A program made the position numbers and the translations under genes. The notes beneath the pieces are model-generated. The model searched no databases. It had not been told where the DNA came from and worked only from the letters and a program-made list of their open reading frames with translations. This document shows positions 35,916 through 44,998 of a stretch of 64,000 bases of DNA, piece by piece (within the stretch, counting starts at the first letter, position 1; each line of letters opens with the position of its first letter). Source of the DNA: Sphingomonas citri (GTDB lineage: Bacteria; Pseudomonadota; Alphaproteobacteria; Sphingomonadales; Sphingomonadaceae); the NCBI RefSeq assembly GCF_019429485.1, contig NZ_JAHXZN010000001.1, positions 1,674,001-1,738,000 of the forward strand, given 5' to 3'.

Positions 35916-36830
35916 GTGGCGGATAACGGGATCGCGGTCAGTGCCGAGGCGCTGGTGAAACGCTACGGCGCGCGGCGCGTGGTCGACGGCGTCGATCTGG
36001 TGGTACCCGAAGGCGCGATCTACGGCGTGCTCGGCCCGAACGGCGCGGGCAAGACCACGACGCTGCGCATGCTGCTCGGCATCATCGAGCCCGACTCAGG
36101 CCGGCGCCGCCTCCTTGGCAGCGACGCCCCGCGCGACGTCGGCGACCGAGTCGGCTACCTGCCCGAAGAGCGCGGGCTGTATCCCTCGATGACCGCGCGC
36201 GAGGCGATCGCCTTCATGGGCGCACTGCGCGGGTTGGAGTGGCGCACCGGCCGCGCGCGCGCCGCCGAGCTGCTCGAGGCGGCCGGGCTGGGCCACGCGA
36301 TCGACGGCAAGATCCGCAAGCTCTCCAAGGGCATGGCGCAGCTGGTCCAGCTGCTCGGCGCGGTCGTGCACCGCCCTGACCTGCTCGTGCTCGACGAACC
36401 CTTCTCCGGGCTCGACCCGGTCAACCAGGAGCGGCTGGAAGCGCTGATCCGCGCCGAGCAGGCGCGCGGCGCGACCATCCTCTTCTCCACCCATGTCATG
36501 CAGCACGCGCAGCGGCTGTGCGACCGGCTCGCGATCATCGCGCGCGGGCAGCGCCGCTTCGAGGGCACGGTCGACGAGGCGCGCGCTTTGCTGCCGCAGC
36601 ACGTCCATTACGTGCCGCACCGCGCCGACGCGGCGATCGCCGCGCTGCTCCCCGCCGACGCGCGCGGCGACGGCGAGGGCTGGCGCTTCCAGCTGCCTCC
36701 CGACGGGATCGAGGCGGTGCTCACCCGGCTGATCGCGGCCGGGCACGGCATCGCCGGCCTGTCGATCGAGCGCCCGGGGCTGCACGAGGCGTTCGTGCGG
36801 GTCGTCGGCGAGCAGGAGGCGCGCGCGTGA
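35916..36830 (+). CDS. ABC transporter ATP-binding protein (NatA-like exporter)
   Basis: A 304-residue ATPase. Walker A is GPNGAGKTTTLRM, the ABC signature is KLSKGMAQLVQLLGA (Ser-Lys-Gly-Met in place of LSGGQ, as in ABC-2 exporters), and Walker B is LLVLDEPFSGLDP. A C-terminal DUF4162-like domain of about 85 residues follows. The GTG at 35916 is preceded by AAGGGGG; earlier in-frame sequence lies in the repeat. Its stop overlaps the permease start (GTGA, 36827-36830), so the two form one transporter. The exported substrate is unknown. Confidence 0.88.
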   Translation: MADNGIAVSAEALVKRYGARRVVDGVDLVVPEGAIYGVLGPNGAGKTTTLRMLLGIIEPDSGRRRLLGSDAPRDVGDRVGYLPEERGLYPSMTAREAIAFMGALRGLEWRTGRARAAELLEAAGLGHAIDGKIRKLSKGMAQLVQLLGAVVHRPDLLVLDEPFSGLDPVNQERLEALIRAEQARGATILFSTHVMQHAQRLCDRLAIIARGQRRFEGTVDEARALLPQHVHYVPHRADAAIAALLPADARGDGEGWRFQLPPDGIEAVLTRLIAAGHGIAGLSIERPGLHEAFVRVVGEQEARA

Positions 36831-38068
36831 CCCAGCTTCGTCGCCAGCTCCGCCAGACGCTGACGATCGCGCGCCGCGACTTCGTCGCCACCGTCTTCAC
36901 CCCGATCTTCCTGCTGTTCCTGTTCGCGCCGCTGATCATGGCGTCGTTCGGCGCGGTTGGCGGCATGGGGGCGGCGAGTGCGTCGGACAGTTCGGCCGCG
37001 CGCACCCGGCTGGTGGTGCTGCTGCCCGCGACGGCGGCGCGGCGCGTGCTCGACGCCGACGCGCGCTGGCGACCGCTGCTCGCCGGCGACTCGCGCCAGC
37101 CACAGATCGAGGCGCGCGTCCCCGCCGCCGACGCCGCGCGCCAGGCCGCCGCGACGCTCGCCGCGGGCGCGCACGGCCGCGATACGGTCGACGTCGCCGC
37201 GGTGCTCTACGGTTCGCTCGACCGCCCCGCGGTGCTCTACGCCGCGGGCAACCGCGGCGGCGCGCGCTATCTCGCCGGCCTCGCGCGCGACGCCGCGCTG
37301 GCCGAGCGCGCCGGCACCGCGCCCGCGGCGGCGACGCTCACCGCGGTGCGGACCAGCGCGCCGTCGCAGGGCGTGCGCAAGGCGACCGGCTTCTTCGCGG
37401 TCTTCGGCATCTTCTTCCTCACGCTGTTCCTGTCCGGTCAGGTCGCCGGCACGATGGCGGAGGAGCGCAACAACAAGGTGATCGAGGTGCTCGCCGCCGC
37501 GGTGCCGCTGGAGAGCGTGTTCCTGGGCAAGCTCGTCGGCATGTTCGGCGTGGCGGTGCTGTTCGTCACCTTCTGGGGCGTGGTGATCAGCCAGCTCGGC
37601 GCGCTGTTGCCCGGCGACATCGGCGATTCGCTGCGCACGCTCGCACCCGCGGTGGGCGGCGGCATGTTCGCTCTGCTGTTCGGCGGCTATTTCACCATGG
37701 CCTATCTGCTGCTCGGCTCGGTCTTCCTCGGCGTCGGCGCGCAGGCGGCGACGATGCGCGAGATCCAGATGCTGTCGCTGCCGATCACGATCATCCAGGT
37801 GGCGATGTTCGCGCTCTCCTCGGCGGCGGTGTCGCATCCGGGCAGCTGGGTGGCGACGATCGCCGAGCTGTTCCCGCTGTCCTCGCCGTTCGCGATGGCC
37901 GGCCGCGCGGCGAGCGACTCGGCGCTGTGGCCGCACGCCGCCGCGCTGGCCTGGCAGGCCTTGTGGGTGGCGATCTTCATCACCGTCGGTGCGCGGCTGT
38001 TCCGTCGCGGCGTGCTCCAGTCGGGCAGCCCGACGCCGGCGTGGAAGCGGCTACTGCGACGGCGCTGA
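36827..38068 (+). CDS. ABC-2 type permease (NatB-like)
   Basis: A 413-residue membrane protein. One N-terminal helix (FTPIFLLFLFAPLIMASFG) precedes a roughly 150-residue extracytoplasmic domain. Five more helices follow from about residue 185 (ATGFFAVFGIFFLTLFLSGQ, LVGMFGVAVLFVTFWGVVISQ, and others). The MAEERNNKVIEVLAAAVPLESVFLGK loop is the hallmark of ABC-2/NatB exporters. It starts with GTG overlapping the ATPase stop. Confidence 0.88.
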   Translation: MTQLRRQLRQTLTIARRDFVATVFTPIFLLFLFAPLIMASFGAVGGMGAASASDSSAARTRLVVLLPATAARRVLDADARWRPLLAGDSRQPQIEARVPAADAARQAAATLAAGAHGRDTVDVAAVLYGSLDRPAVLYAAGNRGGARYLAGLARDAALAERAGTAPAAATLTAVRTSAPSQGVRKATGFFAVFGIFFLTLFLSGQVAGTMAEERNNKVIEVLAAAVPLESVFLGKLVGMFGVAVLFVTFWGVVISQLGALLPGDIGDSLRTLAPAVGGGMFALLFGGYFTMAYLLLGSVFLGVGAQAATMREIQMLSLPITIIQVAMFALSSAAVSHPGSWVATIAELFPLSSPFAMAGRAASDSALWPHAAALAWQALWVAIFITVGARLFRRGVLQSGSPTPAWKRLLRRR

Positions 38069-38258
38069 AACGGCCCGGCGGGAACCGTATACGGCATCCT
38101 CGCTGTCGCATTTATGCAACGCTCGGCGACAGTGTTGCAGCGCCGGACGAAAGCACTTTCCGCTGTCATGTAAGAGACATAATCGGAGGTCATCGGCGCG
38201 CCCAACGACGACGAATTCCGTCGCGCACCAGGCCATGCGCCATAGGGGACATCATCCG

Positions 38259-41200
38259 ATGCGAAACAACCTTCTCGTAGGCGCGGCGCTGGTCGCACTC
38301 GTCGCGCCCGCCGCCGCCATGGCGCAGGAAACCACCTCGACGATCCGCGGCACCGTGACGGGCGACGGCGCCCCGGTGGCCGGCGCGACCGTCGAGGTCG
38401 TCAACGTTCCCTCGGGCACGCGCTCGACCACCACCACCGATTCCAAGGGCAGCTTCAACGCCACCGGCCTGCGTCCGGGCGGCCCCTATTCGATCACGGT
38501 TCGCGCCACTGGCTATGCCGACACCACCGTCACCGACGTGACCACGATCGTCGCGCAGACCTTCGACCTTCCGATTGAGCTGACCGCCGAGGGCACCGAC
38601 ATCGTCGTCACCGCGGCCTCGATCCCGAGCGCGCGTACCGTCAGCCAGGGCCCGGCCACCGTTCTCAACGCGGAGAAGATCGGCACCATCGCCTCGGTCA
38701 ACCGCGACATCCGCGACCTGATGCGCCGCGACCCGCTCGCCCGCCTCGATGACACGCCCAGCGGCGGCCGTGCGGTCAGCTTCGCGGGCCAGAACGCGCG
38801 CTTCAACCGCTTCACCGTCGACGGCGTGCCGATCACCGACAATTTCGGCCTCAACCCGGACGGCCTACCGAGCCGCCGCTCGCCGATCCCACTCGACGCG
38901 ATCGGCCAGTTCCAGACCAAGGTCGCGCCCTATGACGTGCGCGAGGGCAACTTTCAGGGCGGCGTCGTCAACGTCATCCTGAAGTCGGGCACCAACGAGT
39001 TCCACGGCACCGGCTTCTACTCCTATTCGGCGGACGAGCTGAGCGGCACCAAGACCAAGGCGGGCCCGGGTGTGCCCTCCGGCGAGGTGATCCTGCCCAA
39101 CTACAAGTATGAGAATTACGGCGCCGAGCTCTCCGGCCCGATCATCAAGGACCGGTTGTTCTTCATGGTCGCGGGCGAGCGCCTGCGCGCGCCGCGCCCG
39201 ATCGCCGAGGGTCCCAGCGACGCCAACGCCGGCACCACCATCCCCAACCTGTCACTCGCCGACATCAACAACGTCTCGGCGATCGCGCAGTCACGCTACG
39301 GCTATGACACCGGCGGCGTCGTGAGCAGCAACCAGGACAAGGACGACCGCCTCGTCGCGCGGATCGACGCCAACCTCTCGGACACGCAGCGGCTGGCGCT
39401 GACCTACAGCTACGCCGAGGACTCGATCGTCCTCACCAACAACACCAGCGCCAATCCCAGCTCGCCCAGCCTCGGGCTCGCGTCGAACGCCTATCTCCAG
39501 GGCAACAAGCTGCACACCGGCGTGATCCAGCTGAACTCGGACTGGTCGGACAGTTTCTCCACGGAGGCGCGCGGCTTCTACAAGAAGTACACGCGTATCC
39601 AGGACCCGCTGCAGGGCCGCGGCTTCGCCGAGATGCGCGTCTGCACCGCACCCACGTCGGACCGCGCCAACCCGGGTGCCGCGGGCGCCGGCGCCTCGCT
39701 CAACTGCGCGCCGGGCTACGCCACGGTCTCGTTCGGTCCAGACGTATCGCGTCAATTCAACGCGCTCAGCACCGAGACCTGGGGCGGCACGCTCCAGGCC
39801 CGCGTGACCCGCGAGGGCCATGACCTGCGCATCTTCACCGACATCCAGCATGTCGACGTGTTCAACGCCTTCCTCAGCTCATCCAACCCGCGCGCCGGCA
39901 CCACCGGCTCCTACTATTTCGATTCGCTGGCGGACTTCCAGGCGGGCAACGCGCAGCGCTTCGGCTACACCAACGCGGTGCCGTCGCTCGATCCGAACAA
40001 CGCCGCGGCGCAGTTCAACTATTGGCAATATGCCTTCGGCGTGCAGGACGTCTGGAGCATCACCCCGACGCTGAACTTCGCCTATGGCATGCGCTACGAC
40101 CTGTACGGCAGCCACAGCCGACCGCCGCTGAACGCCACCTTTACCCAGCGCTACGGCTTCACCAACCAGGAATTCCTGTCCGGCCGCGGGCTGTTCCAGC
40201 CGCGCTTCGGGTTCGACTGGAAGCCGGTGCGTGAGATCAGCCTTCGCGGCGGCATCGGCATCTTCGGCGGCGGCGCGCCCGACGTCTACACGTCGAACAG
40301 CTTCTCCAACACGGGCATCGCGTCCAACGTGATCGACGTGCGCCAGATCAACAACGGCACGTACGAAGGTACCGGCCTGCCGTCGCAGGCGGTCGGCCAG
40401 GCGATCCTGAGCAATGTCAACGGTGGGACGATCCCGACCGCGGCCAACACCTATCTGGCCGGCGGCGTCTCGGCGGCGGCGACCAACGCGGTGGCGCCGA
40501 ACTTCCGCCTGCCGTCGCAGTGGCGCGGCACGCTGTCGCTCGACTATACGCCGCAGTTCCTCGGCGGCGGCTGGACCTTCGGCGGCGACTTCTTCTGGTC
40601 GGACGTGCGCGACCAGGTGTTCTGGACCGACATCCGCTCGGTTCCGACCGCGGCGCGTACCCCGGACGGTCGCGTCCGCTACGCCTCGCTGACCACGCCG
40701 ACGGACACGTTCAACGACATCCTGCTCACCAACACCGGTCGCGGCCGCAGCTACGTCGGCGTCGCGCGAATCAACAAGCAGTTCGACTTCGGTCTCTACC
40801 TGGGCGCGAGCTACACCTATCAGAACATCAAGGATCGCACCCCGGCGACCTCGTCGACCGCCGGCTCGAACTATGCCAACGGCGCCTTCCTCGACGCCAA
40901 TGGCGCGGCCTATGGCACGTCGAACGACGAGGTGCGTCACAACTTCAAATATGACGTGACGTTCGATCACGCCTTCGTGGGCGACTACAAGACCCGCCTG
41001 TCGCTGTTCGGCGAGACCCGCATCGGTCGCCCGTACAGCTACACGATGCAGGACACGTCGAGCGGGCGCAGCGCGATTTTCGGCACCACCGGTTCGAACT
41101 CGCGCTACCTGATGTACGTGCCGACCGGGATCGACGATCCGCTGGTCTCGTACGACAGCCCGGCCACCGCGGCGACGCTCAACCAGTTCTTCGAGGACTC

Positions 41201-41555
41201 GGGGCTGGCCAAGTACCGCGGCAAGATCGCGCCGCGCAACGCGTTCAACTCCAAGTGGTTCACCCGGATCGACCTGCACGTCGGCCAGGAGATCCCGACC
41301 TTCGTGGGCAACTCGCGCTTCGAGGTGTTCGCGGATATCGAGAACTTCACCAACCTGCTCAACAAGAACTGGGGTCAGATCCGCGAGTATCAGTTCCCCT
41401 ATACCGCGGTGGCGGCGCGGGTGAGCTGCGTGACGGTGGGCAGCAACACCTGCGCCCAGTATCGCTACTCGCTGCCGAACGCGACGCCGAGCGACACGAT
41501 CTATGCGTCGCAGTCGCTCTACACGATCCGCGTCGGCGCCCGCTTCACCTTCTAA
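38259..41555 (+). CDS. Oar-like TonB-dependent receptor with carboxypeptidase-regulatory plug extension
   Basis: A 1098-residue outer-membrane protein with a signal peptide (NNLLVGAALVALVAPAAAMAQ). A CarboxypepD_reg-like beta-sandwich (about residues 25-110: RGTVTGDGAPVAGATVEV, SFNATGLRPGGPYSI) precedes the plug (DIVVTAASIPSARTV, RFTVDGVPITDNFGL) and a large barrel ending TIRVGARFTF. This layout is that of Oar-type receptors, which move large substrates; one homologue exports a protease. The ATG at 38259 is preceded by GGGGA. Followed by a strong terminator at 41581. Confidence 0.9.
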   Translation: MRNNLLVGAALVALVAPAAAMAQETTSTIRGTVTGDGAPVAGATVEVVNVPSGTRSTTTTDSKGSFNATGLRPGGPYSITVRATGYADTTVTDVTTIVAQTFDLPIELTAEGTDIVVTAASIPSARTVSQGPATVLNAEKIGTIASVNRDIRDLMRRDPLARLDDTPSGGRAVSFAGQNARFNRFTVDGVPITDNFGLNPDGLPSRRSPIPLDAIGQFQTKVAPYDVREGNFQGGVVNVILKSGTNEFHGTGFYSYSADELSGTKTKAGPGVPSGEVILPNYKYENYGAELSGPIIKDRLFFMVAGERLRAPRPIAEGPSDANAGTTIPNLSLADINNVSAIAQSRYGYDTGGVVSSNQDKDDRLVARIDANLSDTQRLALTYSYAEDSIVLTNNTSANPSSPSLGLASNAYLQGNKLHTGVIQLNSDWSDSFSTEARGFYKKYTRIQDPLQGRGFAEMRVCTAPTSDRANPGAAGAGASLNCAPGYATVSFGPDVSRQFNALSTETWGGTLQARVTREGHDLRIFTDIQHVDVFNAFLSSSNPRAGTTGSYYFDSLADFQAGNAQRFGYTNAVPSLDPNNAAAQFNYWQYAFGVQDVWSITPTLNFAYGMRYDLYGSHSRPPLNATFTQRYGFTNQEFLSGRGLFQPRFGFDWKPVREISLRGGIGIFGGGAPDVYTSNSFSNTGIASNVIDVRQINNGTYEGTGLPSQAVGQAILSNVNGGTIPTAANTYLAGGVSAAATNAVAPNFRLPSQWRGTLSLDYTPQFLGGGWTFGGDFFWSDVRDQVFWTDIRSVPTAARTPDGRVRYASLTTPTDTFNDILLTNTGRGRSYVGVARINKQFDFGLYLGASYTYQNIKDRTPATSSTAGSNYANGAFLDANGAAYGTSNDEVRHNFKYDVTFDHAFVGDYKTRLSLFGETRIGRPYSYTMQDTSSGRSAIFGTTGSNSRYLMYVPTGIDDPLVSYDSPATAATLNQFFEDSGLAKYRGKIAPRNAFNSKWFTRIDLHVGQEIPTFVGNSRFEVFADIENFTNLLNKNWGQIREYQFPYTAVAARVSCVTVGSNTCAQYRYSLPNATPSDTIYASQSLYTIRVGARFTF

Positions 41556-41580
41556 ACGAGCCGCCCGATCGACCTACTCA

Positions 41581-41617
41581 GGCCGCCGCCCCAGCCCGGG
41601 GCGGCGGCCTTCCTTTT
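41581..41617 (+). terminator. Rho-independent terminator after the Oar-like receptor
   Basis: A perfect 12-bp stem (GGCCGCCGCCCC/GGGGCGGCGGCC) with loop AGCCC is followed by TTCCTTTT. It lies 25 bp after the receptor stop and 36 bp before the LytS-like kinase gene, so it may insulate or attenuate the latter. Confidence 0.88.
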
Positions 41618-41652
41618 GCGCCAAGCGGTTCGCGGGTGTAGAGGAGGCCGCG

Positions 41653-42816
41653 ATGGCGACCTCCGCGACCCACGCGCCCCCCGCGCCCACCGCCCACGTC
41701 CCGACCGCGACCAGCGTCGCCTCCCCGGCGCGCCAGCTGTTCGTGCGCCCTTTCTTCGAGGACAAGGCCGCCGCCTTCTGGAAGCTCCAGGCGGCGGGCT
41801 GGACCGGCTACATGCTGCTGCGCTCGGTCTCGTCGCTGTCGGTCAGCTTCACGCTGAAATCGATCGTGCCGGTGATCATCGAGTCGATCGTGGGCTATTG
41901 CATCACGCTGCTGCTCTCGACGTTGTACGGCTTCTACCGCCGGCTGCCGCGCGTGACGGGCATCATGCTGTCGATCTTCACGCTCTCGGCCGCGACCTTC
42001 CTGTACGCCACGCTCGACGCTTTCTCGTTCAGCCTGATCAAGCTCGCCGCGCCCGGCATCGACCTGTCGGTGCTGCTCGCCACCCTGTTCCTCAACTTCA
42101 CCGTGCTGGCGGGCTGGTCGGCGCTGTATTTCGGCATCAACTTCTACCTGATCGTCGAGGACCAGATCGATCAGATGGAGCATCTCGAGAACCAGGCCTC
42201 GAGCGCGCAGCTGGCGATGCTGCGCTACCAGCTCAACCCGCATTTCCTGTTCAACACGCTCAACTCGATCTCGACGCTGGTGCTGCTCAAGCAGACCGAG
42301 CGCGCCAACGCGATGCTGTCGCGGCTGAGCTCGTTCCTGCGCTACACGCTCGCCAACGAGCCGACCGCGCACGTCACCGTCGCGCAGGAGATCGAGACGC
42401 TCAAGCTGTACCTCGAAATCGAGAAGATGCGCTTCGAGGAGCGGCTGCGCCCGAAATTCGAGGTCGATCCGGGCGTGGAGAAGGCGCGGCTGCCGTCGCT
42501 GCTGCTCCAGCCGCTGGTCGAGAATGCGATCAAATATGCGGTCACGCCGCAGGAGGACGGCGCGGAAATCTGCGTCACCGCGCGGCTCGTCGGCGACAGG
42601 GTGCTGCTCGGCGTATCCGACACCGGTCCGGGCTTGATGCCGACCAAATCGCGGCCAAGCCTTTCCACCGGCGTCGGCATCGCCAATATCAGGGAGCGGC
42701 TGGCACAGGCCTACGGGCCTGACCACCGCTTCGATGTGCGGGCCATGCCGACGGGCGGGTTCGGGGTCGAGATCGAGATCCCGTACCAGCGCGACGTACC
42801 GAATAGAGAGGTGTGA
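41653..42816 (+). CDS. LytS/YpdA-type membrane sensor histidine kinase
   Basis: A 387-residue kinase with four hydrophobic helices in the N-terminal half (for example VIIESIVGYCITLLLSTLYG and GIMLSIFTLSAATFLYAT). The His_kinase domain has the phospho-acceptor His in YQLNPHFLFNTLNSI, and the HATPase domain has PLVENAIKYAV, DTGPGL and GVGIANIRERL. This is the family that phosphorylates LytTR regulators. ATG after GTAGAGGAGG. It overlaps the regulator gene by one base, forming a two-gene unit. Confidence 0.9.
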   Translation: MATSATHAPPAPTAHVPTATSVASPARQLFVRPFFEDKAAAFWKLQAAGWTGYMLLRSVSSLSVSFTLKSIVPVIIESIVGYCITLLLSTLYGFYRRLPRVTGIMLSIFTLSAATFLYATLDAFSFSLIKLAAPGIDLSVLLATLFLNFTVLAGWSALYFGINFYLIVEDQIDQMEHLENQASSAQLAMLRYQLNPHFLFNTLNSISTLVLLKQTERANAMLSRLSSFLRYTLANEPTAHVTVAQEIETLKLYLEIEKMRFEERLRPKFEVDPGVEKARLPSLLLQPLVENAIKYAVTPQEDGAEICVTARLVGDRVLLGVSDTGPGLMPTKSRPSLSTGVGIANIRERLAQAYGPDHRFDVRAMPTGGFGVEIEIPYQRDVPNREV

Positions 42817-43619
42817 TGAGCATTCGTACCATTCTCGTCGACGACGAGCCGCTCGCGATCCAGGGGCTCGAGCTCCGCCTCGCGGCGCACGACGACGTCG
42901 AGATCATCGCTAAGTGCCAGAACGGGCGCGAGGCGATCAGCGCGATCAAGACCCACAAGCCCGATCTCGTCTTTCTCGACATCCAGATGCCGGGCTTCGA
43001 CGGATTCTCGGTGGTGCAGGGGCTGATGGACGTCGAGCCGCCCCTCTTCGTGTTCGTCACCGCCTATTCCGATCACGCGATCCGCGCCTTCGAGGCGCAG
43101 GCGACCGATTATCTGATGAAGCCGGTGGAGGAGGCGCGCCTCGCCGACACGCTCGACCGCGTGCGCCAGCGGCTGTCCGAGCGGCAGAGCGTCGGCGAGG
43201 CGGAAAAGCTCAAGGAGGTGCTCGCCGAGCACGCGCCGCAGGCGGCCGCCGAGATGGGCGACGGTGGCGGCGACGCGGTCAACGCCAGCCGCTTCGAGAA
43301 GATGATCAACATCAAGGATCGCGGCCAGATCTTCCGCGTCGACGTCGACACGATCGAGCGGATCGACGCCGCGGGCGATTACATGTGCATCTACACCGGC
43401 GACAACACCTTGATCCTGCGCGAGACGATGAAGGACCTCGAGAAGCGCCTCGACCCGCGGCGGTTCCAGCGCATCCACCGCTCGACCATCGTCAATCTCG
43501 ACCTCGTCAAGCAGGTCAAGCCGCACACCAACGGCGAGTGCTTCCTGGTGCTCGACTCGGGCGCGAGCGTGAAGGTGAGCCGCAGCTACCGCGACGTGGT
43601 GGCGCGCTTCGTCCATTGA
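42816..43619 (+). CDS. LytTR-family DNA-binding response regulator
   Basis: A 267-residue regulator. The receiver (residues 1-120) has acidic residues in LVDDEPLA, the phospho-acceptor Asp in LVFLDIQMPG and the Lys in YLMKPVEEA. The LytTR DNA-binding domain (about 160-265) contains INIKDRGQIFRVDVDTIERI and RFQRIHRSTIVNLDLVKQV. The ATG in TGATG at 42816 is preferred over the GTG one codon earlier because of the ribosome-binding spacing to AGAGAGG. Its target genes are not known; the upstream Oar-like receptor is one candidate. Confidence 0.9.
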   Translation: MSIRTILVDDEPLAIQGLELRLAAHDDVEIIAKCQNGREAISAIKTHKPDLVFLDIQMPGFDGFSVVQGLMDVEPPLFVFVTAYSDHAIRAFEAQATDYLMKPVEEARLADTLDRVRQRLSERQSVGEAEKLKEVLAEHAPQAAAEMGDGGGDAVNASRFEKMINIKDRGQIFRVDVDTIERIDAAGDYMCIYTGDNTLILRETMKDLEKRLDPRRFQRIHRSTIVNLDLVKQVKPHTNGECFLVLDSGASVKVSRSYRDVVARFVH

Positions 43620-44542
43620 GCGACGCGCCCGTCCGCGTCGACGCGCTCTACCGCTTCGCGCGGCTCGACGACCCGCACGCGCTGCGTGGCCCGCTGCTGG
43701 AGCTCGCGCGCGCGGGCGGCGTGCGCGGCACGCTGCTGCTCGCGAGCGAGGGGGTGAACGGCACGGTGGCGGGCGCGCCCGAGGCGCTCGACCGGCTGCT
43801 CGCGCCGATCCGCGCGCTGCCGGGCGGGGCGCTGTCGCTCAAGCACAGCTGGGCCGACGCCTCGCCGTTCCACCGGCTCAAGGTCAAGGTGAAGCGCGAG
43901 ATCGTGACGATGGGCGAGCCCGTCGATCCGCTCACCGAGGCCGGCCATCATGTCGCGCCGGCCGAGTGGAACGCGCTGATCGATGATCCCGCCACGCTCG
44001 TGATCGACACGCGCAACGCCTATGAGGTGCGCGTCGGCAGCTTCGCCGGCGCGGTCGACCCAGGCACCGCGAGCTTCGCCGACTTCCCCGCCTGGTTCCG
44101 GGCGCACCGCGACACGTTGCTGGCGGGCAAGACGCGCGTGGCGATGTTCTGCACCGGCGGGATCCGCTGCGAGAAGTCGACCGCGCTGCTCCGGCGCGAG
44201 GGGGTCGAGCAGGTCCACCATCTCGACGGCGGCATCCTGCGCTATCTCGAGGAGGTGCCCGCCGCTGAGAGCCGCTGGTCGGGCGAATGTTTCGTGTTCG
44301 ACCAGCGGGTCGCGGTCGGCCATGGCTTGGCACCGGGGACGCACCTGCTGTGCCACGCCTGCCGCATGCCGGTGAGCGCGGCGGATCACGCGTCGCCGCT
44401 GTACGTCGAGGGGGTGAGCTGTCCCGCCTGCCATGCGTCCCGCGACGACACGCAACGCGCCGGCTACGCCGAGCGCCACCGCCAGCAGCGGCTCGCCGAG
44501 TCGCGCGGCGAGGCGCATGTCGGGCGGCGATTCGAGGGGTGA
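43616..44542 (+). CDS. trhO: tRNA uridine(34) 5-hydroxylase TrhO (rhodanese-like)
   Basis: A 308-residue protein of the YceA/TrhO family. The N-terminal domain (VDALYRFARLDDP, LLASEGVNGTVAG) is followed by a rhodanese domain with the catalytic Cys in FCTGGIRCEKST, and a C-terminal Cys pair cluster (LLCHACRMPVS, GVSCPACHAS) that probably binds zinc. TrhO hydroxylates U34 of some tRNAs in an oxygen-dependent way. The TTG start overlaps the LytTR regulator stop (43616-43619); a GTG at 43631 is a possible alternative. Confidence 0.88.
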   Translation: MSDAPVRVDALYRFARLDDPHALRGPLLELARAGGVRGTLLLASEGVNGTVAGAPEALDRLLAPIRALPGGALSLKHSWADASPFHRLKVKVKREIVTMGEPVDPLTEAGHHVAPAEWNALIDDPATLVIDTRNAYEVRVGSFAGAVDPGTASFADFPAWFRAHRDTLLAGKTRVAMFCTGGIRCEKSTALLRREGVEQVHHLDGGILRYLEEVPAAESRWSGECFVFDQRVAVGHGLAPGTHLLCHACRMPVSAADHASPLYVEGVSCPACHASRDDTQRAGYAERHRQQRLAESRGEAHVGRRFEG

Positions 44543-44919
44543 TGCCGGCGGGCGGTCTCTCCGGTTGGCGGCGGCGATGGCGCTTGATCGCGCTGCTGAT
44601 CGGCACCCTGGCCTATTGGCTGCTCGTCTGCCGCATCGACGATGTCGCGGAGCCGTGGGATGGCAGGAACTACTGGCGGCTCTGGTATCCGGCGTCGGTC
44701 GCGGTGGCGGCGCTCGCCGGGTGCTGGTTGCGGCAGCGCGGCTGGAGCGCCGGAGTGATCGTCACCTTCGCGCAGTGGCCTGTCATGTGGCTGACGAGCC
44801 GCCAGCCGATGATCTCGCCCATCGCGCCGTTGATGCTCGCGGCGCTCGCGCTTGCTCCGATCGGTGCCGCCACGCTAGCCGGCGGGTGGCGCGGCCGGTC
44901 GCCTGCCGGATCGAACTAG
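44542..44919 (+). CDS. Small integral membrane protein of unknown function
   Basis: A 125-residue protein that I do not recognise. Three to four hydrophobic segments are visible (WRLIALLIGTLAYWLLV, PASVAVAALAGCWL, VIVTFAQWPVMWL, PLMLAALALAPIGAATLAG), after a basic N-terminus (SGWRRRWR). The ATG shares a base with the trhO stop (TGATG at 44540-44544), so it is translated with trhO. No family motif suggests a reaction. Confidence 0.65.
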   Translation: MPAGGLSGWRRRWRLIALLIGTLAYWLLVCRIDDVAEPWDGRNYWRLWYPASVAVAALAGCWLRQRGWSAGVIVTFAQWPVMWLTSRQPMISPIAPLMLAALALAPIGAATLAGGWRGRSPAGSN

Positions 44920-44998
44920 TGCGGAGAAGGGTGAGGTCTGCCGCCGCCCCATCCAACCCACCTTTCCGCCCCGCCCGCGATGCGATAGACGCGCGCGC

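Noticed and set aside
42813..42818. GTG at 42813 as start of the LytTR regulator
   Set aside because: The adjacent ATG at 42816 has better spacing to AGAGAGG and gives the normal N-terminus; difference is one residue only.
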